64,000 nucleotides of DNA. It comes from Serratia entomophila (GTDB taxonomy: Bacteria > Pseudomonadota > Gammaproteobacteria > Enterobacterales > Enterobacteriaceae). Positions 40,231 to 49,213 of this stretch are shown piece by piece (the stretch's first letter is position 1; each line of letters begins with the position of its first letter). The stretch lies in assembly GCF_021462285.1 (NCBI RefSeq), contig NZ_CP082787.1, forward strand, positions 1,922,001 to 1,986,000, given 5' to 3'. The notes beneath the pieces are model-generated. The model was given only the letters and a program-made list of their open reading frames with translations. It was not told the origin of the DNA and made no database searches. Position numbers and translations under genes: made by a program.

Positions 40231-41007
40231 ATGTTGTTAGTCGATTCTCATTGCCACCTTGACGGTCTGGATTATCAAGACCTGCACCAAAACGTCGACG
40301 ATGCGCTGGCCAAGGCCAAAGCGCGCGATGTCGGTTACGTGCTGGCGGTCGCCACTACGCTGCCGGGCTACCAGGCCATGACCCAGCTGATTGGCGCGCG
40401 CGAAGACGTCGCCTTCTCCTGCGGCGTGCATCCGCTGAACATCGAGGAGGGCTACGACTACGCCGAACTGCGCCGCCTGGCGGCGGATGAGCGGGTGGTG
40501 GCGCTGGGGGAAACCGGTCTGGATTACTTTTATCAGAAGGACAACCTCGAGCTGCAGCAGGCGTCGTTCCGCGAACATATCCGCATTGGCCGCGATCTGA
40601 ATAAACCGGTGATCGTGCACACTCGCGATGCGCGTGAAGATACGCTGGCGATCCTCCGCGAGGAGAACGCGCAGGACTGCGGCGGCGTGTTGCACTGTTT
40701 TACCGAAGACCGCGCTACCGCCGAGGCGCTGCTGGATCTGGGTTTCTACATTTCTTTCTCCGGTATCCTGACCTTCCGCAATGCCGAACAGCTGCGCGAG
40801 GTGGCGCGCTATGTGCCGCTGGATCGCATCCTGGTGGAAACCGACTCGCCTTATCTGGCGCCGGTGCCGCACCGCGGCAAAGAAAACCAACCCGCCTACG
40901 TGCGCGATGTGGCTGAATACATGGCGGTATTGAAGGGCGTCAGCCTGGAAAGCCTGGCCGAAGCCACCACCGCCAATTTTTCACGCTTATTTCACATCGA
41001 ACTCTGA
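40231..41007 (+). CDS. ycfH: TatD family metal-dependent hydrolase YcfH
   Basis: This 258-aa TIM-barrel hydrolase has VDSHCHLDGL (metal His), the Glu in LGETGLDYFY, His in VIVHTRDAR and HCFTED, and Asp in VETDSPYLAPVPHRGKENQP. TatD proteins are 3'-5' exonucleases or D-aminoacyl-tRNA deacylases; the role of YcfH is unproven. The C-terminus stops at FHIEL, about 7 residues shorter than E. coli YcfH. It follows holB by 20 nt in the same operon. Confidence 0.93.
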   Translation: MLLVDSHCHLDGLDYQDLHQNVDDALAKAKARDVGYVLAVATTLPGYQAMTQLIGAREDVAFSCGVHPLNIEEGYDYAELRRLAADERVVALGETGLDYFYQKDNLELQQASFREHIRIGRDLNKPVIVHTRDAREDTLAILREENAQDCGGVLHCFTEDRATAEALLDLGFYISFSGILTFRNAEQLREVARYVPLDRILVETDSPYLAPVPHRGKENQPAYVRDVAEYMAVLKGVSLESLAEATTANFSRLFHIEL

Positions 41008-41344
41008 TCTTTGGCCTAGGCTTAGCGGGAGTCACCGCGGGCTGAATTTTTTTTAAGCTCGTAATTAATCGATGAAACGCGTAATGTTCCCCGCCGTTTC
41101 AGGGAATGTGGCGAGCGTTTTTTCGCCTGTTTTGACAAAAAACAGGCGATTTAAGAAAATTTGCCGCCTTCGTTCATTGAAACGTGATTGCCATCAAACA
41201 TTGTGCGGGGTATTTATTTTACTCTGCGTAATAAATTCAAGGGGTGCTCAGACACCCTGAATTGCAGGGGTTTTTCTCCCCCCCTTGCAACGCGAACAAT
41301 CGCGAGAAGTAGCAAAGCATTATTACTCAGGAGCACACTCAACT
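41008..41344 (+). promoter_or_regulatory. ptsG promoter and SgrS-target leader
   Basis: This non-coding region precedes ptsG. Its last part, ACTCAGGAGCACACTC overlapping the ribosome binding site, is almost identical to the E. coli ptsG segment paired by the sRNA SgrS, so repression under sugar-phosphate stress is likely. Upstream, two hairpins occur in the leader: GGGTG/CACCC (41242-41257) and TTGCAGGGG/CCCCTTGCAA (41262-41290). CRP and Mlc sites are expected by analogy but I did not locate them. Confidence 0.65.
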
Positions 41345-42778
41345 ATGTTCAAGAACGCATTTGCAAACCTGCAAAAAGTAGGTAAATCGCTAATGCTGCC
41401 GGTGTCCGTATTGCCTATCGCAGGTATCCTGCTGGGCGTCGGTTCCGCCAACTTTAGCTGGCTACCTGCGGTAGTCTCCCACGTGATGGCGGAAGCGGGC
41501 GGGTCTGTTTTCGCCAACATGCCGTTAATCTTCGCGATCGGCGTTGCCCTCGGCTTCACGAATAACGACGGCGTTTCCGCGCTGGCGGCGGTGGTGGCTT
41601 ACGGCATCATGGTGAAAACCATGGCGGTGGTAGCACCGCTGGTGCTGCATCTGCCTGCCGAAGAGATCGCGGCCAAACACCTGGCGGATACCGGCGTGCT
41701 CGGGGGGATTATCTCCGGCGCCATCGCCGCCTACATGTTTAACCGCTTCTTCCGCATTCAGTTGCCGGAATACCTGGGCTTCTTTGCCGGTAAGCGTTTC
41801 GTGCCGATCATCTCCGGTCTGGCGGCAATCGTTCTGGGCGTAGTGTTGTCCTTCATCTGGCCGCCGATTGGGACGGCTATCCAGACCTTCTCACAGTGGG
41901 CGGCTTATCAGAACCCGGTAGTGGCCTTCGGCATCTACGGCGTGGTTGAGCGTGCGCTGGTGCCGTTCGGTCTGCACCACATCTGGAACGTCCCTTTCCA
42001 GATGCAGATTGGCGAGTTCACCAACGCGGCGGGCCAGGTGTTCCACGGCGACATCCCACGCTACATGGCGGGTGACCCGACCGCGGGCAAACTGTCCGGC
42101 GGCTTCCTGTTCAAAATGTACGGTCTGCCTGCTGCCGCTATCGCCATCTGGCATTCGGCCAAGCCGGAAAACCGCGCTAAAGTCGGCGGTATCATGATCT
42201 CCGCGGCGTTGACCTCGTTCCTGACCGGGATCACCGAACCGATTGAATTCTCCTTCATGTTCGTTGCGCCGATCCTGTATGCGATCCACGCCATCCTGGC
42301 CGGCCTGGCATTCCCAATCTGTATCCTGTTGGGCATGCGTGACGGCACCAGCTTCTCGCATGGTTTGATCGACTTTATCGTCCTGAGCGGCAACAGCAGC
42401 AAAATCTGGCTGTTCCCTATCGTCGGCATCATCTACGGTCTGGTGTACTACACCATCTTCCGCGTGCTGATCGCCAAGCTGGATCTGAAAACGCCAGGCC
42501 GTGAAGACACCGCTTCCGAGCAGGTGGCGCAGGGCGGTTCCGAAATGTCCGCAGCTTTGGTTCAGGCCTTCGGCGGTAAAGAAAACATCACCAACCTGGA
42601 TGCTTGCATCACCCGTCTGCGCGTCAGCGTGGCCGACGTATCCAAGGTTGACCAGGCTGGCCTGAAGAAACTGGGCGCAGCCGGCGTTGTGGTTGCAGGC
42701 TCTGGCGTGCAGGCCATCTTCGGCACCAAATCTGACAACCTGAAAACCGATATGGACGAATACATCCGTAATCATTGA
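41345..42778 (+). CDS. ptsG: PTS glucose transporter subunit IICB (PtsG)
   Basis: This 477-aa protein takes up and phosphorylates glucose, receiving phosphate from EIIA-Glc. The membrane EIIC domain (about 1-390) starts [20 protein letters not shown] and contains the [12 protein letters not shown] motif. The EIIB domain has the phosphorylated Cys in [11 protein letters not shown] (about 421) and ends EYIRNH. Length and sequence match E. coli. The ribosome binding site overlaps the SgrS target. A terminator follows. In E. coli fhuE and hinT come next; here mntR/mntH and accessory genes intervene. Confidence 0.97.
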   Translation: MFKNAFANLQKVGKSLMLPVSVLPIAGILLGVGSANFSWLPAVVSHVMAEAGGSVFANMPLIFAIGVALGFTNNDGVSALAAVVAYGIMVKTMAVVAPLVLHLPAEEIAAKHLADTGVLGGIISGAIAAYMFNRFFRIQLPEYLGFFAGKRFVPIISGLAAIVLGVVLSFIWPPIGTAIQTFSQWAAYQNPVVAFGIYGVVERALVPFGLHHIWNVPFQMQIGEFTNAAGQVFHGDIPRYMAGDPTAGKLSGGFLFKMYGLPAAAIAIWHSAKPENRAKVGGIMISAALTSFLTGITEPIEFSFMFVAPILYAIHAILAGLAFPICILLGMRDGTSFSHGLIDFIVLSGNSSKIWLFPIVGIIYGLVYYTIFRVLIAKLDLKTPGREDTASEQVAQGGSEMSAALVQAFGGKENITNLDACITRLRVSVADVSKVDQAGLKKLGAAGVVVAGSGVQAIFGTKSDNLKTDMDEYIRNH

Positions 42779-42796
42779 TTCAGGCAGGGGAGTTTC

Positions 42797-42823
42797 AAGG
42801 GAGGCGAAAGCCTCCCTTTTTTA
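42797..42823 (+). terminator. Rho-independent terminator of ptsG
   Basis: An AGGGAGGC / GCCTCCCT stem with a GAAA tetraloop is followed by six T residues, 20 nt after ptsG. Confidence 0.9.
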
Positions 42824-42834
42824 TGGCCGTGAGG

Positions 42835-43305
42835 CTACTTCGCGGTAGGCTTTTGCAAGAACTGCTCGAACACCGCCAGGGTGTCGTCAGAGATATGGTG
42901 CTCAATCCCCTCGCTGTCCAGTTCTGCCGTTTCCGTCGGCACGCCCAGACAAATCAGCAGATCGACCACAATCCGGTGACGGCGGCGCACCTTCTGCGCC
43001 AGCATTTCGCCTTCTTCGGTCAGAAACACCCCGCGGTAGGGGCGTGACTCCACCAGGCCGGCGCTTTTCAGCCGCGCGATGTTTTTAATTGCCGTCGGGT
43101 GGGAAACGCCAAAGCGACGAGCGATATCGGTGGTTCTGGCTTCGCGGGTGGTTTGCAGCAGGTCGGCAATCAGCTCGACGTAATCTTCGATCAACGCATT
43201 GGACTGCGCTTCACGGGCGCGGGTAAAACGCAGCGCGTGCTCTGCTTCGTCCGGCATGTCGGCGAAGGTGGGGCGTTCGGCGTTATCTGGCGCGCTTGTT
43301 ACCAT
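42835..43305 (-). CDS. mntR: Manganese-dependent transcriptional regulator MntR
   Basis: This is a DtxR-family repressor of about 156 aa: a winged helix (ARRFGVSHPTAIKNIARLKSAGLVESRPYRGVFLTEEG) and a dimerisation/metal domain with RHRIVVDLLICLGV and the Glu-His-His cluster in DSEGIEHHISDD. It represses manganese import with Mn2+ bound. ATG 43305 gives the E. coli MntR length (155 aa); an ATG seven codons upstream is possible. It is divergent from mntH, its expected target, with an MntR-like box in between. Confidence 0.9.
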   Translation of the reverse strand: MVTSAPDNAERPTFADMPDEAEHALRFTRAREAQSNALIEDYVELIADLLQTTREARTTDIARRFGVSHPTAIKNIARLKSAGLVESRPYRGVFLTEEGEMLAQKVRRRHRIVVDLLICLGVPTETAELDSEGIEHHISDDTLAVFEQFLQKPTAK

Positions 43306-43462
43306 GGTGAGGCGTCCTTTAAGCATAAAATCTGTCGGCTCTCGCTTGCGAGAGGTTTGCCCTAAGTTAGTCCAAAGAGCACACATTATCAATTCGATAC
43401 CCCGCAATCTGGTATTCAGAAATATCTATACACAAAGCCACTTTATTTTGCCTGTTGCATAA

Positions 43463-43482
43463 AGTGTAGCCGATGCTACATT
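43463..43482. promoter_or_regulatory. MntR-box-like inverted repeat upstream of mntH
   Basis: TGTAGC-CGAT-GCTACA (43465-43480) keeps the TAGC-N4-GCTA core of the enterobacterial MntR site. It lies in the mntR-mntH divergent region, 50 bp before the mntH start. The match and the neighbourhood make regulation by MntR likely; it was not scored against a matrix. Confidence 0.7.
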
Positions 43483-43531
43483 GCCTGTAGAGCAGGTGGA
43501 AAAATAACCAGTAAAAGATTGAGGGTAAATC

Positions 43532-44836
43532 ATGCGAGATGCGGCGACCACCACATCGTTAACCGAACGAACCAACCTGGCTATCGGCGCAGCCCTTGCC
43601 GGGCGCAAGCGCGGCGCCTTTACGCCGCTGCTGTTCGCCGGGCCGGCGGTGATTGCTTCTATCGCCTACATGGATCCCGGCAACTTCGCCACCAATATTC
43701 AGGCCGGCGCCAAGTACGGCTACAGCCTGCTGTGGGTGGTGGTGATGGCTAACCTGATCGCCATGCTGTTTCAGGCACTGTCGGCCAAGCTCGGCATCGT
43801 CACCAATCGCAATCTGGCCGAGATGTGCCGTGACCAGTTTTCGCGTCCGGTGGTGATCGGCATGTGGCTGCTCAGTGAAGTGGCGGCGATGGCTACCGAT
43901 CTGGCGGAGTTCCTCGGCGGGGCCATCGCGTTGGCGTTGCTGTTCCATATGCCGCTGCTGGCGGGCATGGGCGTGACGGCGGTGATCACCTATGCGCTGC
44001 TGATGGTGGAGAAAAAGGGTTTCCGCCCGGTAGAGCTGATGATCGGCGGGCTGGTGGGCGTTATCGCGCTGTGCTACCTGGTTGAAATGTTCATCGTGCC
44101 GGTGGATTGGAAAGCGGCGGGTATCGGCATGGTAACGCCGCAGCTGCCGGATGCGCAGGCGCTGACCATTGCGGTCGGCATTATCGGCGCCACCGTGATG
44201 CCGCACGCGATTTTTCTGCACTCGGGCCTGACCCAGCATCGCAGCCCGGCAAGCGACAGCGGTGAGCGGCGCAAGCTGCTGCGTTTTTCCAATATCGAAG
44301 TGATTATCGCGTTGGCTGTCGCCGGGCTGGTCAACATCGCCATGGTGATCATGGCCTCAAGCGCCTTCCACGCCGGCAACAGCGACGTTGCCGAGATAGG
44401 CACCGCCTACCATACCCTGACGCCGCTGTTCGGCGTAGCCGCCGCCGGGATCTTCCTGGCTTCCCTGATCGCCTCCGGCATTTCCAGCTCGGTGGTGGGC
44501 ACCATGGCGGGGCAGATGATCATGCAGGGCTTTGTCGGTTTCCGCATTCCGGTCTGGGTGCGCCGGCTGGTGACCATGGTGCCGGCGTTTATCGTGGTGG
44601 CGATGGGGGTCAACGCCACCGACGCCCTGGTCTACAGCCAGGTGGTGCTGAGCCTGGCGCTGCCGGCGCCGATGATTGCGCTGGTGATGTTCACCCGCCG
44701 CCGCGACATCATGGGCGAGTTCGCCAACGGCCGATGGACCAGCCTGGCGGCCATCGTCGGCACCGTGGTCATAGTGCTGCTCAACATGGTGCTGCTGCTG
44801 CAAACCTTCGGCGTGGCGATCCCGGGTTTGGGGTGA
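43532..44836 (+). CDS. mntH: Nramp-family Mn2+/H+ symporter MntH
   Basis: This 434-aa, 11-helix inner-membrane transporter imports Mn2+ (and Fe2+) with protons. The metal-site motif DPGN lies in YMDPGNFATNIQAG (helix 1) and the helix 6 motif in VMPHAIFLHSGL; the ATDLAEFLGGAIAL block is also typical. ATG 43532 follows TTGAGGG-like sequence. It is divergent from mntR and convergent with the LysR gene 12 nt away. E. coli carries mntH elsewhere. Confidence 0.94.
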   Translation: MRDAATTTSLTERTNLAIGAALAGRKRGAFTPLLFAGPAVIASIAYMDPGNFATNIQAGAKYGYSLLWVVVMANLIAMLFQALSAKLGIVTNRNLAEMCRDQFSRPVVIGMWLLSEVAAMATDLAEFLGGAIALALLFHMPLLAGMGVTAVITYALLMVEKKGFRPVELMIGGLVGVIALCYLVEMFIVPVDWKAAGIGMVTPQLPDAQALTIAVGIIGATVMPHAIFLHSGLTQHRSPASDSGERRKLLRFSNIEVIIALAVAGLVNIAMVIMASSAFHAGNSDVAEIGTAYHTLTPLFGVAAAGIFLASLIASGISSSVVGTMAGQMIMQGFVGFRIPVWVRRLVTMVPAFIVVAMGVNATDALVYSQVVLSLALPAPMIALVMFTRRRDIMGEFANGRWTSLAAIVGTVVIVLLNMVLLLQTFGVAIPGLG

Positions 44837-44848
44837 GCAGGCGGGTGG

Positions 44849-45754
44849 CTATTGCCCGACCGGTTTACCGGCAAACAGCCGGCTGATGAAATCGACAAAC
44901 ACCCGAATTTTATGGCTTTGATCCCGCAGGCGTGGATAAAGAATGTTGACCGGCGCTCCCGCAGGCGCCCAATCCTGTAATACCAGCTCCAGTTCGCCCG
45001 CCTGAAGGTAGTTTTCCAGCGTGCAATCCAACAGGTAAACCAACCCGAGATGATTTTTGGCAACCTCACACAGCGAATGGGAATGATTGAAGCTCAGCAA
45101 CGGGCTGGGCGGTAGGCGATAACGCTGTTCATCGCGAATGAACTGCCAGTCATCCGCCGCCGTCTCGCCTGAACGAATAAAACCTAACCGCTGATGTTCC
45201 AGCAGCTGTTCCGGATGTTCTGGGCGGCCAAAGCGGGCAAAATATTCGGGTGAAGCACAGCACAGGTAGCGTGGCAGAAACAGCTGGCGGCTGACCATGT
45301 CCGGTATATTGCCGGCGCCGATGCGGATAAACACGTCGGCGCGATCTTCCGTCGGATTGACCAGCCGATCGCTGACCGAAACGCTGAGCTGGAGCTGCGG
45401 ATATTGCGCCAGAAATGCCGGCAGCGCGGGGGCGATGTGCATACTGCTGAGCATCGAGGCTATCTCTACCCGCAGTGGGCCGCGCGGTTGTTCAAACTCT
45501 CCCGACATATCGTTTTTCAGCCGATCGAACTGTTGCAGTATCTCCTGCGCCGAGCGGTAGCAACGTTCACCTGCGCTGGTCAGGGAGAAGCGTCGGGTAG
45601 AGCGTTTGAACAGGGGTTGCTGAAACTGCTTTTCAAGCTGATTGATGCTGTAGGTTACGCTGGCCGGAGAAAGCCCCATCTTGATCGCCGCCTGGCTGAA
45701 TCCCTTCATTTCCACCACCTGGCAGAAAACCCGCAGGGCATGCAGTTCGTTCAT
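44849..45754 (-). CDS. LysR family transcriptional regulator
   Basis: This 301-aa protein has an N-terminal winged helix-turn-helix (FCQVVEMKGFSQAAIKMGLS, VTYSINQLEKQF) and a periplasmic-binding-protein-like effector domain (RGPLRVEIASMLSSMHIAPAL). Effector and targets are unknown. It is transcribed divergently from the secreted SnoaL-like gene across 160 bp, so that gene is the likely target. It belongs to the CrgA/AaeR-like branch by general appearance only. Confidence 0.88.
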   Translation of the reverse strand: MNELHALRVFCQVVEMKGFSQAAIKMGLSPASVTYSINQLEKQFQQPLFKRSTRRFSLTSAGERCYRSAQEILQQFDRLKNDMSGEFEQPRGPLRVEIASMLSSMHIAPALPAFLAQYPQLQLSVSVSDRLVNPTEDRADVFIRIGAGNIPDMVSRQLFLPRYLCCASPEYFARFGRPEHPEQLLEHQRLGFIRSGETAADDWQFIRDEQRYRLPPSPLLSFNHSHSLCEVAKNHLGLVYLLDCTLENYLQAGELELVLQDWAPAGAPVNILYPRLRDQSHKIRVFVDFISRLFAGKPVGQ

Positions 45755-45913
45755 GGTTGGCGACGTCCATTATTTAAATTATTAAAAGAGTATTTTTAAA
45801 CTTGCCCGCTGTCAATAAAGTCAGCCGTTGGATAAATTAATTTCAGCGTTTTTATTAATTTGGAATCGCCCGCTATTACGATTAATTAAGTAACTTCAAT
45901 GAAGGGTATTTAT

Positions 45914-46432
45914 ATGAAAAAGCTAATCACTATATTGTTATTGTTGGGGCCAGGCTTGCTTGGCCAGGTTTTGGCAGCGGAAAACCATGCGGCACAACAA
46001 AGTTACCGGGTTTCTGCAGATGCGGGCGTCGCCGCCGAACAAAAGGCGGTCTATGACCTGATAAACAGCTACCAGACTGCGCTGAATGCCGGCGACACCA
46101 AAACTATCCTGTCGCTGTTCGCGAAAGAAAGTTACTCACAATGGAACGATAAGCCGACGGCGGACAGCAACGAGAAACGCCGGCAGCAATATGACGATTT
46201 ATTTAAGAATGAGAAGTTTGAAACCGAATTCGCCTATGACAGCGTTAGCGTAAACGGCAATATGGCCTACGTTCGCACGCATCATCATCGCGGGGCAACG
46301 GTTACCAGAATAAGCGACGGTGCTACCCTGATAGATTTAAATCGTGAGGTGTTTGTATTGGAAAAACATCAGGGAGGATGGAAAATCGTAGTTTATACCT
46401 TCAATGCTAATCCGATTCAGGGTGTGAGCTGA
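45914..46432 (+). CDS. Secreted SnoaL-like / NTF2-fold protein
   Basis: The 172-aa protein has an N-terminal Sec signal (MKKLITILLLLGPGLLGQVLAAE) followed by an NTF2-like (SnoaL/DUF4440) domain: EQKAVYDLINSYQTALNAGDTKTILSLF, VSVNGNMAYVRTHH and GGWKIVVYTFNANP. Such domains bind small hydrophobic ligands or act as isomerases; no activity can be assigned. ATG 45914 has AAGG 8 nt upstream and gives a clean signal peptide; ATG 45899 is less likely. AT-rich upstream DNA separates it from the divergent LysR gene. Confidence 0.8.
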   Translation: MKKLITILLLLGPGLLGQVLAAENHAAQQSYRVSADAGVAAEQKAVYDLINSYQTALNAGDTKTILSLFAKESYSQWNDKPTADSNEKRRQQYDDLFKNEKFETEFAYDSVSVNGNMAYVRTHHHRGATVTRISDGATLIDLNREVFVLEKHQGGWKIVVYTFNANPIQGVS

Positions 46433-46435
46433 GTG

Positions 46436-46472
46436 ATTAAAATAAAGACCGCCGCGGCGGTCCTTATTTTAA
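46436..46472. terminator. Bidirectional terminator between SnoaL-like and SDR genes
   Basis: The GACCGCCGCGGCGGTC palindrome (46447-46462) is flanked by AAAATAA and TTATTTT, extending the stem and giving T-rich tails on both strands of these convergent genes. Confidence 0.75.
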
Positions 46473-46489
46473 TAGTCACCACGCAGCGA

Positions 46490-47239
46490 CTAGAGGTTGC
46501 CCACGCCGCCGTCCATCTGCAGTTCGGCGCCGACCATAAAGGCGGATTCGTCCGAAGCTAAAAACACCGCCGCCTTGGCCAGCTCCAGTGCGGTGCCCAT
46601 GCGGCCGATCGGCACCAGCGCGTGGATCTGATCGCGCAGCGCCTGTTCATCGCTGTCCGCCAGGCCCAGCTTGCCGAGCGCCGGGGTTTCGGTCGGGCCT
46701 GGGCTCAGGCCGTTGACCCGAATGCCGCGCGGATGCAGCTCGCCGGAAAGCGTTCTGGCCAGCGACAGCAGCCCGGCTTTGCTGGCGGCATAGGCGCTGC
46801 TTTGCGGCAGGCCGATATGGGCGCTGACGGACCCGCACAAAATGATCGAAGCCGGGTTGGCCAACAGCGGCAGCAGCGCCTGGATCAGGAAAAACGGTCC
46901 TTTAAGGTTGATGTCCATCAGCCGCTGATAGCTCTGCTCGTCCCACTCCTGCAGCGAGCGGTGCGTTACGTCGCCGGCGTTGACGTAGAGCGCATCCAGC
47001 CGCGGCCACAGGGCGCCGAGCTGCTGCGCCAGGCTGTGCTGTTGCGCAATCTCGCCGGCGTCGCTGTGCAGCAACAACGCCGCTGGCCCCAGCGCCTTGC
47101 CGGCGGCGGCCAGCCCGTTCCGGCTACGGCCGGTGATCGCTACCGTCGCGCCTTCGGCGATAAACTGGCGTGCGGTTTCCAGGCCGATGCCGCTGGTGCC
47201 GCCGGTGATCAATGCGTATTTGCCTTTCAGTCGTGACAT
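46490..47239 (-). CDS. SDR family oxidoreductase
   Basis: This 249-aa short-chain dehydrogenase has the cofactor motif TGGTSGIGLETARQF, the YVNAGDVTH equivalent of NNAG, catalytic Ser in CGSVSAHIG and Tyr-x3-Lys in SAYAASKAGLLSLAR. The Arg in ITGRSRNG suggests NADPH preference. The substrate is unknown. ATG 47239 follows GAGGAACGGG. It is divergent from an HxlR regulator 99 bp away, a common regulator-target arrangement for aldehyde- or quinone-responsive SDRs. Confidence 0.9.
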   Translation of the reverse strand: MSRLKGKYALITGGTSGIGLETARQFIAEGATVAITGRSRNGLAAAGKALGPAALLLHSDAGEIAQQHSLAQQLGALWPRLDALYVNAGDVTHRSLQEWDEQSYQRLMDINLKGPFFLIQALLPLLANPASIILCGSVSAHIGLPQSSAYAASKAGLLSLARTLSGELHPRGIRVNGLSPGPTETPALGKLGLADSDEQALRDQIHALVPIGRMGTALELAKAAVFLASDESAFMVGAELQMDGGVGNL

Positions 47240-47338
47240 AACCCGTTCCTCAATGCTGTTGGTAACGCCATTATTTGCGCTATAGTTTCCTTTGCATAGT
47301 AGGCACCTTTTGGATACTAAAGACCGAGGCGGGATGAA

Positions 47339-47716
47339 ATGACGATGCAAGCGCCGTTGCCGGCGAAAAATATTTTAGCGCGGCTGCCCAGCGCTGGCGG
47401 GCCTTGCCCGATGGTGGATTTTGTCAACCTGATATCGGGTAAGTGGGCGATACCTATCCTCTATAGGATGATACTGATCGACAACCCGGTGCGTTTCAGC
47501 GAGCTGCAGCGCGCGGTGGCGCCGATCGCGCAAAAAGAACTGACGCGGCAGCTGCGCCAATTTGAGCAGCGCGGGTTGGTCACGCGCCAGGTGTTCCCCG
47601 AAGTGCCGCCGCGGGTGGAGTATCAGATTACGCCGTTGGGTAAAACGCTGCGGCCGACGCTGGATTCCCTGGCCGAATGGATGCGCCTGAACGCGCCGCA
47701 GCTGATTGGCGATTAG
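47339..47716 (+). CDS. HxlR family transcriptional regulator
   Basis: This 125-aa winged-helix protein of the HxlR/YodB type has PCPMVDFVNLISGKWAIPILYRM with the conserved N-terminal Cys, SELQRAVAPIAQKELTRQLRQFEQRGLV recognition region and the wing VEYQITPLGKTLRP. The single N-terminal Cys could sense electrophiles, as in YodB/QorR; this is inference. It is divergent from the SDR gene and overlaps the convergent binding-protein gene by 4 nt. Confidence 0.88.
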   Translation: MTMQAPLPAKNILARLPSAGGPCPMVDFVNLISGKWAIPILYRMILIDNPVRFSELQRAVAPIAQKELTRQLRQFEQRGLVTRQVFPEVPPRVEYQITPLGKTLRPTLDSLAEWMRLNAPQLIGD

Positions 47717-48618
47717 TCGCCGATGCCCGGCGGATTGATGGTCGAGCTTTCGACCTTTTCATCCTGTTCGCCCCAGCGATCCAGCACCCTGGCGTATTCG
47801 CCGCTGACGATCACGCCGTTAATGGCGGCGTTGATGGCCTTCACCAAGCCATTGTCCTTTTTGGTGGTCACCGCTACGTAGGCGACGCTTGGGCCGATGC
47901 CGACCATTTTGGTCTTGCCGGTCAACGCCGCTTTGTATGCGCCGGTGGAGTGGGGGCCAAAGAAGGCGTCGGTGCGGCCGGACTGGATGCTCAGGTTGGC
48001 GGCGGCGTCGTCGGTGACGTAGATAGGTTGAACAGGGGGCAGGCCGTTCGCGCGGTTCTGCCGATCCCAGCCGAGCAGGATGTTCTCCTGATTGGTGCCG
48101 GAGCCGACGATGATGCGCAGCCCGGCGACGTCTTGCGGCCGGTTGATCGCGGTGATTTTGCTGGTGGATTTTACGTAGAAGCCCAGCGTGTCTACCCGAT
48201 AGGTGGCGAAATCGAATTTGGTTTTACGCAGCTTGGTGACGGCAATATTAAAAATAGCCGCATCATATTTGCCGGAGGTGATGCCCAGGGGCCAATCCTC
48301 CCAGGAGGTCGGCACCAGGTTCAGCTCCAGCCCCAGGCTGTCGGCCACCAGCCGCGCGATATCCGGATCGCTGCCGATCAGCGTCTTGTTGTCCTCGGCG
48401 AACAGCGCCAGCGGCGGGGAGTTCTCGGAAGCTACCGCCACGGTGAATTTGCCGGGCACGGCAAAATGATATCCCGCCGGGATCAGCGCGGCGGCGGCGG
48501 GGTTTTTCGCCGCACGTACCGGCTGCTGGTTGGCCTGCAGGTCGATGGTGGCCTGCGGGGCCGCCAGAGCGCCGCCGCCGTAAAGCAGCGCGCCCAGCGC
48601 CAGGGTTCTGAGTTGCAT
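47713..48618 (-). CDS. Amino-acid ABC transporter substrate-binding protein (family 3), orphan
   Basis: This 301-aa periplasmic protein has a signal peptide (MQLRTLALGALLYGGGALAA) and a family-3 solute-binding domain: FTVAVASENSPPLALF, GSDPDIARLVADSLGLEL, SGKYDAAIFNIAVTKLRKTKFDF and GLRIIVGSGTNQE. It probably binds a polar amino acid or a related compound. No permease or ATPase is next to it. Its 3' end overlaps hxlR by 4 nt. An additional segment of about 35 residues sits between signal and domain. Confidence 0.87.
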   Translation of the reverse strand: MQLRTLALGALLYGGGALAAPQATIDLQANQQPVRAAKNPAAAALIPAGYHFAVPGKFTVAVASENSPPLALFAEDNKTLIGSDPDIARLVADSLGLELNLVPTSWEDWPLGITSGKYDAAIFNIAVTKLRKTKFDFATYRVDTLGFYVKSTSKITAINRPQDVAGLRIIVGSGTNQENILLGWDRQNRANGLPPVQPIYVTDDAAANLSIQSGRTDAFFGPHSTGAYKAALTGKTKMVGIGPSVAYVAVTTKKDNGLVKAINAAINGVIVSGEYARVLDRWGEQDEKVESSTINPPGIGD

Positions 48619-48850
48619 GATGCCCTCTATCCTTTGTTAATCATGGGGTTACTATTGGCGGCGGCCGGGCGCAAGTAAAGCAACAATAGTGGATAACCAA
48701 AGTGAAAAAAATCAGATGATTGGCATTGGCGGCGGGCGAGGCTGAGCGATTCTGCATCATTCGACGCGGAAAGTGCGCAATCAGGTTGAAAGCAGTAGAA
48801 TTTGTCACTCATACTGCGTACAGCAAATTGTGTCGAACAAGGAACGCCAG

Positions 48851-49201
48851 ATGGCCGAAGAAACGATTTTCAGTAAAATTATCCGCCGCGAAATCCCTGC
48901 TGATGTGGTTTACCAGGACGAACTGGTCACCGCTTTCCGCGATATCTCACCTCAGGCTCCAACCCACATTTTGATCGTGCCGAACGTGCTGATCCCTACC
49001 GTCAATGACGTGAGCGTCGAGCATGAGGCTGCGCTGGGCCGCATGATCACCGCCGCCGCGAAGATTGCCGAACAGGAAGGCGTGGCCGAAGACGGCTACC
49101 GCTTGATCATTAACTGCAATCGCCATGCCGGCCAGGAGGTCTATCATATTCATATGCATCTGGTCGGCGGCCGTTCACTGGGCCCGCTGCTGTCACGTTA
49201 A
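48851..49201 (+). CDS. hinT: Purine nucleoside phosphoramidase HinT
   Basis: This 116-aa histidine-triad enzyme hydrolyses adenosine phosphoramidates. The triad HIHMH is near the C-terminus ([19 protein letters not shown]), and the N-terminus reads [23 protein letters not shown] as in E. coli (119 aa). ATG 48851 follows AAGGAACG. It leads the hinT-ycfL-lpoB-thiK-nagZ-ycfP cluster in the same order as E. coli. Confidence 0.96.
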   Translation: MAEETIFSKIIRREIPADVVYQDELVTAFRDISPQAPTHILIVPNVLIPTVNDVSVEHEAALGRMITAAAKIAEQEGVAEDGYRLIINCNRHAGQEVYHIHMHLVGGRSLGPLLSR

Positions 49202-49213
49202 TCGAGGAAAACC

